Counted from the stretch's first letter, positions 27,311 through 36,080 are shown. The stretch is 64,000 bases of DNA from Fontimonas thermophila (GCF_900113085.1 NZ_FOOC01000008.1:62001-126000); one strand, 5' to 3'. Numbers and translations are program-made. The notes: generated by a model from the letters alone, not told the origin.

Positions 27311-29044
27311 ATGGACGTGATAGGGCGTGTCGCGCTGGGTGTCGGCGTTTTGCTGTCGCTGGTGGCCTGCAAAGACCGGGTGGCGGCACCACCGGCAGCG
27401 CCGGTGGCCACGCCGGCGGCGCTTGCGGCACATGGCGAGGAGTTCCGGCGGGAAGTCATCGAAGTCGTCGAAGGCATCTGGGTTGCAGTCGGATACGGAA
27501 TCGCGAACTCGATTCTGATCGAAGGCGATGATGGCGTGATCGTCGTCGATACGATGGAAACCGTGGAATCGGCGCGCGCGGTGCTGGCCGAATTCCGCAA
27601 GCGCACGGACAAGCCGGTCAAGGCGCTGATCTACACGCATTCGCATCCCGACCATATCGGCGGCGCCGGTGTCTTTGCGGAGGGTGCTGGCGCGATTCCA
27701 GTCTATGCGCAGCGCGGGCTGGTCGCGAACATGGAGAAAACCTCGATCGAGCTGCAGACCGCGATCACCCAGCGTTCGTTGCGCATGTACGGAACGCAGT
27801 TGTCGCCCGAGGCCATGGTCAACGTCGGCATCGGCCCGTTTGTTGCGATGGGTCCCGGCAGCACGATCGACATGCTGCGGCCGACGCGCACCTTCGACGA
27901 CACGCTCGAGGACACGGTTGCCGGTGTCCATTTCCAGCTCGTGCACGCGCCGGGCGAGACCGACGACCAGCTCTTCGTCTGGTTGCCGCAGCGGCGCATC
28001 CTGCTGTCGGGTGACAACGTCTACAAGGCGTTCCCGAATCTCTATACGATCCGCGGAACGTCTTATCGCGATCCGCGGGCCTGGGCCGACTCGATCGACA
28101 AGATGCGCGCGCTCAAGCCCACGGTCCTGGTGCCGAGCCATACGCGTCCGCTCGTCGGCGAGGCGCTGATCGCGCAGACGCTCACCGATTACCGCGATGC
28201 GATCCGCTACGTCTATGACCAGACGCTGCGCCTGATCAATCAGGGGTACACGCCCGACGAGATCGCATCCCGGATCAAACTGCCGCCGCATCTGGCCGCA
28301 TCGCCGTGGCTACGGGAGTTCTACGGTACTCCGCAGTGGTCGGCGCGCAATATTTTCACTGGCAATCTCGGCTGGTTCGACGGCAATCCCTCGAATCTGC
28401 GGCCATTGCCGCCAGATGAGACCGCGTGGCGTATCGTTGAACTCGCCGGCGGGATCGATGCGCTCGCGCATCAGATCGATGCCGCGGCGCAGGCCGGCGA
28501 GCATCAGTGGGTCTTGCAGCTCACCGATTATCTGCTGCGCGTACAGCCGGACCATGTCGGGGCCCGGCAGGCGCGCATCGCCGCGTTGCGTGCGCTGGGC
28601 GGGCGCGAAGCCAACCCCAACGCCCGCCACTGGTATCTGACGGTGGCCGGCGAACTCGCCGGCGAGTTCGTGTTGCCCAAACGGATGCTCACCCCGACGC
28701 CGGAGATGCTGGCGCGCATGCCGCTGGCGCGCTTTTTCGACGGTATGGCGGTGAACCTGGATGCCGAAGCCAGCGCCGATACCATCATCGCCGTCGGTTT
28801 CGAATTCACCGACACGCCGGAACGCTACACCTACATCGTGCGCCGTGGCGTCAGCGAAGTCGTGCCGCAGTTGCGCGAGGACGCCGATATCGTCGTGCGT
28901 GTACCGGCGCAGGTGTTCAAGGAAATGCTGGCGCAACTGCGCCATCCCGCGCTGACGATCGCCACCGAGTTCGAGATCGTCAAGGGCAGCAAACTCGGTT
29001 TCGTGCGCTTCATGCGTCTGTTCGTACCCGTCGAGGACACATGA
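27311..29044 (+). CDS. MBL-fold alkylsulfatase-like lipoprotein
   Basis: A 577-residue exported metallo-hydrolase. The N-terminus ends in LSLVAC (Cys20), a lipobox. The zinc motif THSHPDHIGG is at residues 109-118, with the later APGETDDQ and SGDNVYKAFPN stretches of the SdsA1/YjcS alkylsulfatase family. A helical dimerisation region and an SCP2-like C-terminal domain (about 460-577) complete the family layout, so the enzyme probably cleaves sulfate esters of alkyl chains. The ATG at 27311 has GGGGAG nine bases upstream. The substrate is inferred from the family. No sulfate or detergent genes lie nearby. Confidence 0.85.
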   Translation: MDVIGRVALGVGVLLSLVACKDRVAAPPAAPVATPAALAAHGEEFRREVIEVVEGIWVAVGYGIANSILIEGDDGVIVVDTMETVESARAVLAEFRKRTDKPVKALIYTHSHPDHIGGAGVFAEGAGAIPVYAQRGLVANMEKTSIELQTAITQRSLRMYGTQLSPEAMVNVGIGPFVAMGPGSTIDMLRPTRTFDDTLEDTVAGVHFQLVHAPGETDDQLFVWLPQRRILLSGDNVYKAFPNLYTIRGTSYRDPRAWADSIDKMRALKPTVLVPSHTRPLVGEALIAQTLTDYRDAIRYVYDQTLRLINQGYTPDEIASRIKLPPHLAASPWLREFYGTPQWSARNIFTGNLGWFDGNPSNLRPLPPDETAWRIVELAGGIDALAHQIDAAAQAGEHQWVLQLTDYLLRVQPDHVGARQARIAALRALGGREANPNARHWYLTVAGELAGEFVLPKRMLTPTPEMLARMPLARFFDGMAVNLDAEASADTIIAVGFEFTDTPERYTYIVRRGVSEVVPQLREDADIVVRVPAQVFKEMLAQLRHPALTIATEFEIVKGSKLGFVRFMRLFVPVEDT

Positions 29045-29078
29045 GCACGGCGGTGCGACCGTGCCTGCGCGGGGTTTT
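29045..29078 (+). terminator. Possible terminator between convergent genes
   Basis: An inverted repeat GCACGG / CCGTGC (29045-29050 and 29059-29064) is followed by a G+C stretch and GGTTTTTA. The T run is displaced by several bases, so the call is tentative. It lies exactly between the convergent MBL and phosphoesterase genes. Confidence 0.35.
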
Positions 29079-30517
29079 TAGGTGATGAAGCCGTAGCGGC
29101 GGCACATCTGCGCCAGCGCATCCCACTCGGCCTGGTGACGGTCCAGCGAGGGATGGCGGGTCACCGATGCGGGATTCGTCACCAGCGATGACACATGGCA
29201 TTCCATGCCGAAGGGTAGGCCGGGGATGCCGTTGCGGCCTTCGGGGGAATCGAAGGCCGGCGCGCGCGGATCGGGAGGGTTGTCGAAATCCAGCGCATAA
29301 GCCATGTTCAGCGAGGTTTCGTTGCGCGGGCTCGTGCCGACCCAGTCCAGTCCCCAGCGCCAGCGGATCAGATTGATCACCGAATTGGGGTCGAACTGCA
29401 GGTGGCAGACGTGGCCCTTGCGGGCGCGCGGACCGATGATCACACAGGGGGTGCGGAACCCCAGCCGCCCGTCGTTGAATTCCGCCTCCGGGCCGGTGAC
29501 CGGGGCAAAGGGCGGCACGACATGATCGTAGAAGCCGCCCCATTCGTCATAGGTCACGATCATCAGCGTGCGCTCCCAGTTGGGACTGTTGCGCAGCGCG
29601 TTGTAGATGCGTGTCAGATAGGCCTGGCCGTCGCGTACGTCGGCTTGCGGATGATCGTCCTGGGAGATTCCGAACGGTGACTCGCCGACGGCGGCGCCGA
29701 AGAACGGATCGAAGTACGACACCGCCGGCAGATTGCCGGTTGCGGCGTCGATGAGAAATTGGCTGAACGGTTTGGTGATCTCCAGGTACTTTGGCCCCCA
29801 CAGTCCGGTCAGGGGCAGATCGGAGAAATAGTTGGCGCAGGGGATGCCGCGTTCGATCAGTTGGTCCCAGATCGTCGGCAGTGTCGATGGCGCCTGCTGC
29901 GCATAGGGCAGCGTGTTGGTGTTACGGTCGGTGGTGCCGGCGTGGATGTAGATGCGGTTGGGAAACGTCGACGACAGGATGCCGTGAAAGTAATGGTCGC
30001 AGACGGTGAAATGCTCGGCGACGCCGGCGTAGAACGGCAAGTCTTCGCGGCGGTAGTAACCGACCGGGAAACGGTCCTGCGGGTTGCTCGCCGTGCCTTC
30101 CGTGAGCAGAAAGCCGTCCATCGCGCCATTGTTCAGATGTACGCGGCCGTCCTCGTAGCCGTGCGCGGGGTCGGCCCAGCCGCAGCCCTGGAAGCCGTAG
30201 GCCGGATCTTCGGCCAGCGGAAAAGTGGGAACGAGCTCGCCGAAGGCATTGCGGAATACGCGCTGCTGCATCGCCCGCGCGCCGGGAACCCAGCCGAGCA
30301 TGTGATCGAAGGAGCGGTTCTCCATCATCACCTGCACGATGTGGTCGATGCCGCTGTCTTCCGGACGCGGCAGCACCGGCAGCCCGGCTCCGGCTGTCGA
30401 GACGCCGACGCTGTCGCCACACCCCGGCAGCGCAGCGGCGGCGCCGGCCGCAGCCAGACCGGCGAGCACGCGCCGGCGCTGCGGATTGTGGCTGTCGTTC
30501 CTGGTCTTGCGATGCAT
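29078..30517 (-). CDS. Tat-exported phosphoesterase (phospholipase C / acid phosphatase family)
   Basis: A 479-residue protein of the PF04185 phosphoesterase family. The N-terminus QRRRVLAGLAAAGAA is a twin-arginine signal, ending with LPGC (Cys33), a possible lipobox. The family motif MMENRSFDHMLGWVPG is near residue 60, DEWGGFYDHVVPP and GFRTPCVIIGPRARKGHV come later. Members hydrolyse phosphatidylcholine or other phosphate esters in the periplasm or outside the cell. Start 30517 has GGAGG just upstream; an in-frame ATG at 30547 would bury the signal. Specificity is not readable from the sequence. Confidence 0.88.
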   Translation of the reverse strand: MHRKTRNDSHNPQRRRVLAGLAAAGAAAALPGCGDSVGVSTAGAGLPVLPRPEDSGIDHIVQVMMENRSFDHMLGWVPGARAMQQRVFRNAFGELVPTFPLAEDPAYGFQGCGWADPAHGYEDGRVHLNNGAMDGFLLTEGTASNPQDRFPVGYYRREDLPFYAGVAEHFTVCDHYFHGILSSTFPNRIYIHAGTTDRNTNTLPYAQQAPSTLPTIWDQLIERGIPCANYFSDLPLTGLWGPKYLEITKPFSQFLIDAATGNLPAVSYFDPFFGAAVGESPFGISQDDHPQADVRDGQAYLTRIYNALRNSPNWERTLMIVTYDEWGGFYDHVVPPFAPVTGPEAEFNDGRLGFRTPCVIIGPRARKGHVCHLQFDPNSVINLIRWRWGLDWVGTSPRNETSLNMAYALDFDNPPDPRAPAFDSPEGRNGIPGLPFGMECHVSSLVTNPASVTRHPSLDRHQAEWDALAQMCRRYGFIT

Positions 30518-30579
30518 GTCGTCCTCCACCCGTGGTGCACCCATCATCGCGCCCGTACGTTGCAGGCGCTTGAAAACCG

Positions 30580-30601
30580 AAAGCCCGATGTGGCGGGCTT
30601 T
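30580..30601 (-). terminator. Hairpin terminator of the duplicated-module gene
   Basis: A perfect 8-bp stem, AAAGCCCG / CGGGCTTT, with a six-base loop, lies just after the stop of the leftward gene at 30611. On the minus strand it is followed by CGGTTTTC. It probably ends that transcript before the phosphoesterase gene. Confidence 0.65.
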
Positions 30602-30610
30602 GTGCGGCGA

Positions 30611-31294
30611 TCAGCGCGGGATGCGCTGGAACACGCGCTGCCAGTTGTCTGTGCCGGCCGATTTGAAGACGTCCTGCCGGTTGGCGGCGAGAAACACGCC
30701 GCTCCAGTAGGCGTACTTGAATCCGTTCGAGTCGTAATCATCGGGACTGCGGTCGAGCTCGACGGCGCATTCTTCCAGTGTGAGGTTGGGGATGCGTTTC
30801 CAGTCCTTCCCCTGGCGCACGCTGCAGACGCGGCGGTCGGAGGCGGCGGGCCGTGGGGTCTGCGCGGGTGATGCGCTGACGGCGGCCGGGGTCATGTCCG
30901 TGGCCGCGCCATCGGCGTCCCGGCGGATCGCGGCGACGACGTCGCCGGCACCGGGGCCGGGCAGCGCAGCGGCAGCATCGAGCCTGCGCGCGAGTTCCGA
31001 TTTCAGACCAATGGTCTGCCAGCTTCTGCCGCCGTCCGGCGACTGGTAGAAGTAATACCGGTCCGCCGACAGCAGGGTTTGCCCCCACAGGCTGAACTTG
31101 AAGCCCTGCTCGTTGTAATCGCTCACCCACTGCTCCAGGCCCTTGAGGCAGGCGTCGAGCGACCCGCTGCCGAGGGTTTGCCACTCGCCGGCGATGTAGG
31201 CCTTGCAGACCTCGGTGGCGGGTTCCTGGGCAATGGTCGTCGTGGCGGACAAACCCAGCGACAGCGTCAGACAGATGGCAACCGCAGTGCGCAT
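30611..31294 (-). CDS. Secreted protein with two copies of an unrecognised ~65-residue module
   Basis: A 227-residue protein I do not recognise. It has a signal peptide (MRTAVAICLTLSLGLSATTT, cleavage near IAQ). Two similar modules follow: residues 30-95 and 157-221. Each has a first Cys (30, 157), a Trp 8 residues later (38, 165), a second Cys (49, 176), the core GFK[FY]xxW (64-70, 191-197), then A[DN]R and a [YF][QK]S, and a final WQ (92-93, 218-219). The two cysteines per module suggest a disulfide in the periplasm or outside. The ~60-residue linker is Ala/Pro-rich. The start at 31294 has AGGGGG upstream. It is a single-gene unit with a palindrome over its likely promoter. Function unknown. 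Confidence 0.82.
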   Translation of the reverse strand: MRTAVAICLTLSLGLSATTTIAQEPATEVCKAYIAGEWQTLGSGSLDACLKGLEQWVSDYNEQGFKFSLWGQTLLSADRYYFYQSPDGGRSWQTIGLKSELARRLDAAAALPGPGAGDVVAAIRRDADGAATDMTPAAVSASPAQTPRPAASDRRVCSVRQGKDWKRIPNLTLEECAVELDRSPDDYDSNGFKYAYWSGVFLAANRQDVFKSAGTDNWQRVFQRIPR

Positions 31295-31310
31295 GACGGA
31301 CCCCCTGATG

Positions 31311-31325
31311 TCATCGGTCCGATGA
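31311..31325. promoter_or_regulatory. Operator-like palindrome
   Basis: TCATCGG-T-CCGATGA is a perfect 7+1+7 inverted repeat 16 bases before the start codon of the duplicated-module gene. On the minus strand it overlaps TATCAT (31322-31327), a plausible -10 box. It may be a repressor site; a leader hairpin is the other reading. Confidence 0.45.
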
Positions 31326-31430
31326 TAGCGAATCGGCGGCGGCGCGCGGCAGCGCAGTGCGTGCCGGACGCCGAGGCGTGACCGGGCGCTGGGTGGGCGA
31401 TACGCCTGCTGTCTTGCCGATTTTGCCGGC

Positions 31431-33683
31431 TCAGCTCCGGTGGCGCAGGCGCCAGCAGCGGTGTGCGGGTGGTGGACGCTGGAAGTCGGCATCCAGCGTC
31501 TGCGCGGTGATGTCGTCGATTTCGGCGATGGTCTGGAGCGCGGCATCGAGCTTGAAGCCACGGCGGTTGGTCGAGAAATAGAGCGTGCCGCCGGCAGCGA
31601 GCAGCGCCAGGCACTGACGGATCAGGGTCGCGTGGTCGCGCTGGATGTCGAGTGTGCCTGTCATTTTCTTCGAGGTTGAGAACGTGGGTGGGTCGAGGAA
31701 GATGAGGTCGAAGCGGGATCTGGCGGGGTGTTGCGCCATATCGGCGAGCCACTGCCGGCAGTCGCAGCGGATCAGGGCGTGTGGCGCCAGGCGCTCGCCC
31801 GGTGCCGGCGGGTAGGGGTAGAGCGTCGCGCGCACGCCGTTGCGTTCGAGGTTGCGCCGGGCCCATTCCAGGTAGGTATTCGACAGATCCAGCGACAGGG
31901 TCTGTTGCGCGCCGCCACATGCGGCGTGCACGGTCGCGGCGCCGGTGTAACAGAACAGGTTGAGAACGCGTTTGCCCGCCGCCTCCTGCTGCAGACGCAG
32001 GCGCATGGGCCGGTGGTCGAGGAACAACCCGGTGTCGAGGTAATCGTCGAAATTGACCGACAGGCGGCAGCCGTGTTCGGTCACCTCGTGGAAAATTCCG
32101 GTTGCGGCCTGCCGCGTGTACTGGCCGTCCGCTTTCTGCGGGCGGCGCAGCTTGTAGTGGATCTGCGCCGGCGGGATGTCCAGCACGTGCTGGATCTGCG
32201 CCAGCGCTTCGCGCAGGCGTGCCTGCGCGCGTGCGGGCTCGATGGTCTTGGGCGCGGCATATTCCTGGACGTGCGCGTGCAGCTCGGGGGTGGCGTAGAG
32301 GTCGATCGCCAGCGCGTAATCGGGCAGATCGGCGTCGTAGAGCCGGTAGTTGGTGATGCCGTTGCGCCGCGCCCATTTGCCCAGATGCCGGAGGTTCTTG
32401 CGCAGGCGGTTGGCGAAATCCTCGCCGCCCGGATCCGGTGCGCTGCTGTGCACGCCGGGCCCGGTGCGTCCGGACGCGTCGCTGGCAGGCGCCGTGCCGG
32501 ACTCGCTGGGCGCTGGTGCGTTTGCATCGGCTCCGCGGATGTTAAAGCCGAGCAGTTTGCAGGCGATGGCACCGTTGTACAGCGTGTGCCGGGCATCGGC
32601 GCGCAGTCCCAGCCGTAGCGCGAGGTCGGCGCGCGCGGTGAACAAAACCACGCGCCAGCCGCCAAAGCGTTGTTTGAGATGCACGCCGAGCAAGGAATAG
32701 AGCTTGATCAGCTCAGTTTCCGCGCCCAGGCGTTCGCCGTAGGGCGGATTGGTGACGATCAGGCCGGGCCGCTCGGCGGGCGGCAGGGCCGTGAGGGCGT
32801 CGTCCTGGCGCAGGGTGATGGCGCCGGAGAGTCCGGCGCGCTCGATGCTGCTGCGTGCAGCGGCGAGGGTGCGCGCATCGTGGTCGGAGCCGGCGATGGT
32901 CGGCAGACGGTGACGGCCTTCGCGGCGGCGTGTCTGCGCCTGCGCGTAGAGATGCTGCCAGAGCGCGGGCTGGTGTCCGCGCCAGGCTTCGAAACCCCAG
33001 CGCCGGCGCAGCAGGCCCGGCGCGACGTCGGCGGCGATCCACGCCGCTTCGATCAGCAGGGTGCCGGAACCGCACATCGGATCGAACAGGGGTTCACCGC
33101 GTGCGGCGCGCTGTGGCCAGCCGGCCCAGAGCAGGATTGCGGCGGCCAGGTTCTCCTTCAGGGGGGCTTCGGCGCCGTCGTGTCGGTAGCCACGGCGATG
33201 CAGACTGTCCCCGGATAAATCGAGGCTCAGCGTCGCCTGCTCGCGGTCCAGATGCAGATGGATGCGCAGGCCCGGGGCCACGGTATCGACATTCGGGCGG
33301 GGGTATCCCCGTGCGCGGAAATGATCGACGATCGCGTCCTTGACCTTGAGTCCGGCGTAATGGGTATGCCGGATCGCCGGCGAACGCCCGGCGACCTCGA
33401 CGGCGAAGCTCGTCGCCGGATCAAACAGCTCGCTCCACGGCAGTTCCCGCGCGGCGGCATAGAGCGCCTCCGCATCCAAGGCGGCGAATGTGCGCAAGGG
33501 CAGCAGCACACGGCTCGCCGTACGCGACCACAGGCAGATCCGGTAAGCGCATTCGAGCGAGGCCTGCGCGGCTACGCCGCCGGTGCGGTCATGCACCGCG
33601 CTCGCACCCAGCGCAGCGAGTTCTTGGGCGAGCAGGGGCTCGACGCCGCGGGGGCAGGTGACGAAGAGAGACAGCCAGGACAT
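31431..33683 (-). CDS. rlmL: Bifunctional 23S rRNA methyltransferase RlmKL
   Basis: A 750-residue fusion that methylates G2445 (N2) and G2069 (N7) of 23S rRNA in E. coli. The N-terminus SLFVTCPRGVEPLLAQEL leads into a THUMP domain; the RlmL methyltransferase has TNPPYGERLG near residue 310. The RlmK part has LFCYTGAATVHAACGG and DLIFLDPPTFSTSKKM near residue 680. Length is about 40 residues over the E. coli protein, due to a low-complexity linker around residue 385-420. It follows ycgR by 25 bases in the same direction and may share its transcript. Confidence 0.95.
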   Translation of the reverse strand: MSWLSLFVTCPRGVEPLLAQELAALGASAVHDRTGGVAAQASLECAYRICLWSRTASRVLLPLRTFAALDAEALYAAARELPWSELFDPATSFAVEVAGRSPAIRHTHYAGLKVKDAIVDHFRARGYPRPNVDTVAPGLRIHLHLDREQATLSLDLSGDSLHRRGYRHDGAEAPLKENLAAAILLWAGWPQRAARGEPLFDPMCGSGTLLIEAAWIAADVAPGLLRRRWGFEAWRGHQPALWQHLYAQAQTRRREGRHRLPTIAGSDHDARTLAAARSSIERAGLSGAITLRQDDALTALPPAERPGLIVTNPPYGERLGAETELIKLYSLLGVHLKQRFGGWRVVLFTARADLALRLGLRADARHTLYNGAIACKLLGFNIRGADANAPAPSESGTAPASDASGRTGPGVHSSAPDPGGEDFANRLRKNLRHLGKWARRNGITNYRLYDADLPDYALAIDLYATPELHAHVQEYAAPKTIEPARAQARLREALAQIQHVLDIPPAQIHYKLRRPQKADGQYTRQAATGIFHEVTEHGCRLSVNFDDYLDTGLFLDHRPMRLRLQQEAAGKRVLNLFCYTGAATVHAACGGAQQTLSLDLSNTYLEWARRNLERNGVRATLYPYPPAPGERLAPHALIRCDCRQWLADMAQHPARSRFDLIFLDPPTFSTSKKMTGTLDIQRDHATLIRQCLALLAAGGTLYFSTNRRGFKLDAALQTIAEIDDITAQTLDADFQRPPPAHRCWRLRHRS

Positions 33684-33708
33684 GCGCCATTATCGCAGGC
33701 ATGCCGCT

Positions 33709-34437
33709 CTAGCACGGGCGTCGGGCGGCGCGGATCAGTTGGCGTTCGAGGCGGTGGATGGCCTGGGCCAGGCGAGTTTCGTCTTCGCGGCGCAGTGCTC
33801 CGAAGCGCAGACCCACACGCACTCCGTCCTCGCGGACGCGGGTCGAGCGCACTTCGGCGGCGGTTTGCACGCTCGCGCCGGGCAATTGGACGTGCATGTG
33901 CAGGGTTTCGCCGATCTGCGGATCGATCATCGGTGTCACGATGGCACCGGCTCCGCTGACGGAGACGTCGAGCAGGCGCGTCGGATGCGTCGGGTGCTCG
34001 CGGCCGATCGCCGACGGCGGCAGGCCGAGCCGCGGCGGTAGGTTCAGGCGGAAGGCCGTGCGCCGTTCGAGCACGAAGACTTCTTCGGGAATGGCAGCGG
34101 CGAGCGACTCGATGCCCTCGATCAGGATCGTGCCGGTGTAGCGGCAACCAAAGCGCAGATCGCCGCCGTCGAGCCGTCCACGCACGGCGATGCGTGTGCC
34201 GGGCGGGGGCATCGGCATCGGTGTCGACGCTGGAGCATCGAGATGGAGACGACCGTGCGCGGCATCGACGGCGACGATCATGCTCGTGTGCCAATCCGCG
34301 CGTCCTTCGAAGCGTATCGACAGCAGACTGCGGTGCAGACGCAGGCGGTGCAGCAGCCCCACGATGCGCGCGGGATTGCGCAGGAGCACACCGTGCAAGT
34401 CCTCGGCGTGGTTTGCAGATGGTGCGGCGTCGTTCAT
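33709..34437 (-). CDS. ycgR: YcgR-type c-di-GMP flagellar brake protein (PilZ)
   Basis: A 242-residue two-domain protein. An N-terminal YcgR domain (about residues 10-118) precedes a C-terminal PilZ domain with the c-di-GMP motifs R-x-x-x-R at 126-130 (in ERRTAFRL) and D-x-S-x-x-G at 157-162 (DVSVSG). In enterobacteria YcgR bound to c-di-GMP slows the flagellar motor. The start at 34437 overlaps the end of flgN by four bases, so it belongs to the flgMN unit and is probably made with late flagellar genes. Both ligand motifs are complete. Confidence 0.9.
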   Translation of the reverse strand: MNDAAPSANHAEDLHGVLLRNPARIVGLLHRLRLHRSLLSIRFEGRADWHTSMIVAVDAAHGRLHLDAPASTPMPMPPPGTRIAVRGRLDGGDLRFGCRYTGTILIEGIESLAAAIPEEVFVLERRTAFRLNLPPRLGLPPSAIGREHPTHPTRLLDVSVSGAGAIVTPMIDPQIGETLHMHVQLPGASVQTAAEVRSTRVREDGVRVGLRFGALRREDETRLAQAIHRLERQLIRAARRPC

Positions 34438-34916
34438 GCCAGGCCCAGGGGCCGCGATCCGAGCGGAGCCGCCACACTGCCGGAGCGGGCATAGGTCGGA
34501 GTGCTGGCTGATCCATGCACGACGTGCAGCGCGCTGCGAATCTGCTGGCTGCGGGCATCGAGCAAGGCAGCATTGGCGCGATTGGCATCGTGGCACTGCG
34601 CGGCCAGCGCGATCAGCTCGCGCCAGCGGCAGGCGCAATGCCCGGAGGGATCGGCGCGCTCGATCCAGGCTTCGATGCGCTCGGCACCGGCTTGGCGACG
34701 CAGACGGTTGAGCGCGTAGCCAAGCTCGGCGAGGCGCTCGGCCGCGGCGGTTTTGGTGCAGGTCAGGCGTTCCAGGGCCTCGACATCATTGGCGAGCAGG
34801 GCCTCGCGCTCGTGCGCGAGTGTTGCGTGCAAAAGGCGCGTGCAGTCCAGATGCGCGGCCAGATTGTCGGCCAGGCGTTGCGGCAGGTCGGCGTGTGGAT
34901 CCGGTTGTGTGTTCAT
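34434..34916 (-). CDS. flgN: Flagellar export chaperone FlgN
   Basis: A 160-residue mostly helical cytoplasmic protein (LTCTKTAAAERLAELGYAL, heptad-like Leu/Ala pattern) in the flgN position after flgM. It escorts the hook-filament junction proteins FlgK and FlgL, whose genes are in this window. The ATG at 34916 overlaps the flgM stop by four bases (ATGA) and is preferred over ATG 34934. FlgN proteins are poorly conserved, so the call leans partly on gene order. Confidence 0.83.
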   Translation of the reverse strand: MNTQPDPHADLPQRLADNLAAHLDCTRLLHATLAHEREALLANDVEALERLTCTKTAAAERLAELGYALNRLRRQAGAERIEAWIERADPSGHCACRWRELIALAAQCHDANRANAALLDARSQQIRSALHVVHGSASTPTYARSGSVAAPLGSRPLGLA

Positions 34917-35221
34917 CTCTGCGCGAGTTCCCATTCCATGCGGGCCAGCTTGGCCGCAATGGCGCGGGGGTCCACGCGGTAGCTGCCTTCGGCCAGGGCG
35001 CGCCGGGTCTCGGCGACACGGTGGGGGTCCACCACCGGGGCGTCGTGGACCGCGCGCTCGAGCTGTTGCAGCAAGACGGCGTCGTCGGTCAGCTGGACGG
35101 AATCGCTGCCGCGGGCACCGCCGATGCGTTCGCCGCCCGCCATCGCGCCGGGTTCGGCGGATCTGACGCGTGCGCTCGCGCTCGCCAGTTGCGGGCCATA
35201 GGTTTCGATCTTGTTGCTCAT
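34913..35221 (-). CDS. flgM: Anti-sigma28 factor FlgM
   Basis: A 102-residue protein. The C-terminal half (VQLTDDAVLLQQLERAV... VDPHRVAETRRALAEGSYRVDP... IAAKLARMEWEL) matches the FlgM helices that bind FliA. The start at 35221 (MSNKIETYGP) follows a sigma28-type promoter by about 28 bases. FlgM is exported through the finished hook, freeing FliA. It starts the flgM-flgN-ycgR unit. Confidence 0.93.
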   Translation of the reverse strand: MSNKIETYGPQLASASARVRSAEPGAMAGGERIGGARGSDSVQLTDDAVLLQQLERAVHDAPVVDPHRVAETRRALAEGSYRVDPRAIAAKLARMEWELAQR

Positions 35222-35255
35222 CCGGACGGCACTCCTGCGGCGTTTGCCACGCCCT

Positions 35256-35282
35256 GTATCGGCACGGCCCGCCGGTTCTTGA
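35256..35282 (-). promoter_or_regulatory. Sigma28 (FliA) promoter of flgM
   Basis: Read on the minus strand: TCAA (-35) - 15 bases - GCCGATAC (-10), against the consensus TAAA-N15-GCCGATAA. It has one mismatch in each box and correct spacing. The start point would be near 35249, giving a ~28-base leader to the flgM ATG. This makes flgMN-ycgR a late, FliA-dependent unit that feeds back on FliA. Confidence 0.75.
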
Positions 35283-35372
35283 GCCTGTGCCCGGGCATGC
35301 AGGGCGGATGATTCGTCAAAAGCCCGACGCCCGATGACGCAGGGCCAGTCCAAACAAAGGCTTGCGTAGCGT

Positions 35373-36068
35373 TCACAGCCGGATTTCCACCACGCCCGCG
35401 GCCGTCACCGTGCCCTCGACGATGCGCTGCGAGCGATCATTGCGCACACGCACCCGCTCGCCGTGGCTGGCGTCGGAGAGGGCGGTGCCGGCGGCGCGTA
35501 CCTCGATGCCGCCGCTGCGTCCGATCACCGTGACGGTCTGACCGCGGCGCACCAGGCGCGGCGGTTCCGCGTCGTAAGGGGTGAGCACGGCACCCGGCGG
35601 CAGCGTGCGGCGCAACACATAGCCTTCGAGCGCCTGGATGTCTTCGAAGTAGCCGAAGGGGAGTTGCATCACGTCGCGTTCCTGCACCCCCAGCAGGGTG
35701 GCCGAGAGCGGCTCGCCGCGCGTGCCCGTGCGGGTGAGTACGAGCACCGGACGCAGATCGCGGATGTGCACCGGGACATAGACGGTCCAGGCCGGATCGG
35801 CGCACCGCACGGCAACGCTCATATGGGCGCTGCGAGCAGCCGGGGGCGCGGCGACCGGCGCTTGCGCGCAGGCGGGCAGACGCAGGCGCGGATCGGGCAC
35901 ACTCGCGCTGACGCGTGCACTCGGCGGCAGTTGTGCCGATACTGCGGCGATCGCGACGGCGCTGATGCGCTCGAACGGCTCGATGTCCTGCGCGGCGGCG
36001 CACAGGGACAGTCCTGCACACAGCGCAGCGATACTGGTATTGCGTCGAAGGTCCGGATGTGGGTCCAT
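35373..36068 (-). CDS. flgA: Flagellar P-ring assembly chaperone FlgA
   Basis: A 231-residue periplasmic protein with a signal peptide (SIAALCAGLSLCAAAQ). The C-terminal SAF domain contains LEGYVLRRTLPPGAVLTPYD and GQTVTVIGRSGGIEVRAAGTAL and ends RIVEGTVTAAGVVEIRL, the usual FlgA tail. It helps FlgI form the P ring. The start at 36068 (MDPHPDLRR) is chosen; the frame remains open upstream into the promoter zone. It is divergent from cheV. Confidence 0.92.
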   Translation of the reverse strand: MDPHPDLRRNTSIAALCAGLSLCAAAQDIEPFERISAVAIAAVSAQLPPSARVSASVPDPRLRLPACAQAPVAAPPAARSAHMSVAVRCADPAWTVYVPVHIRDLRPVLVLTRTGTRGEPLSATLLGVQERDVMQLPFGYFEDIQALEGYVLRRTLPPGAVLTPYDAEPPRLVRRGQTVTVIGRSGGIEVRAAGTALSDASHGERVRVRNDRSQRIVEGTVTAAGVVEIRL

Positions 36069-36080
36069 GACCCCACCGAT

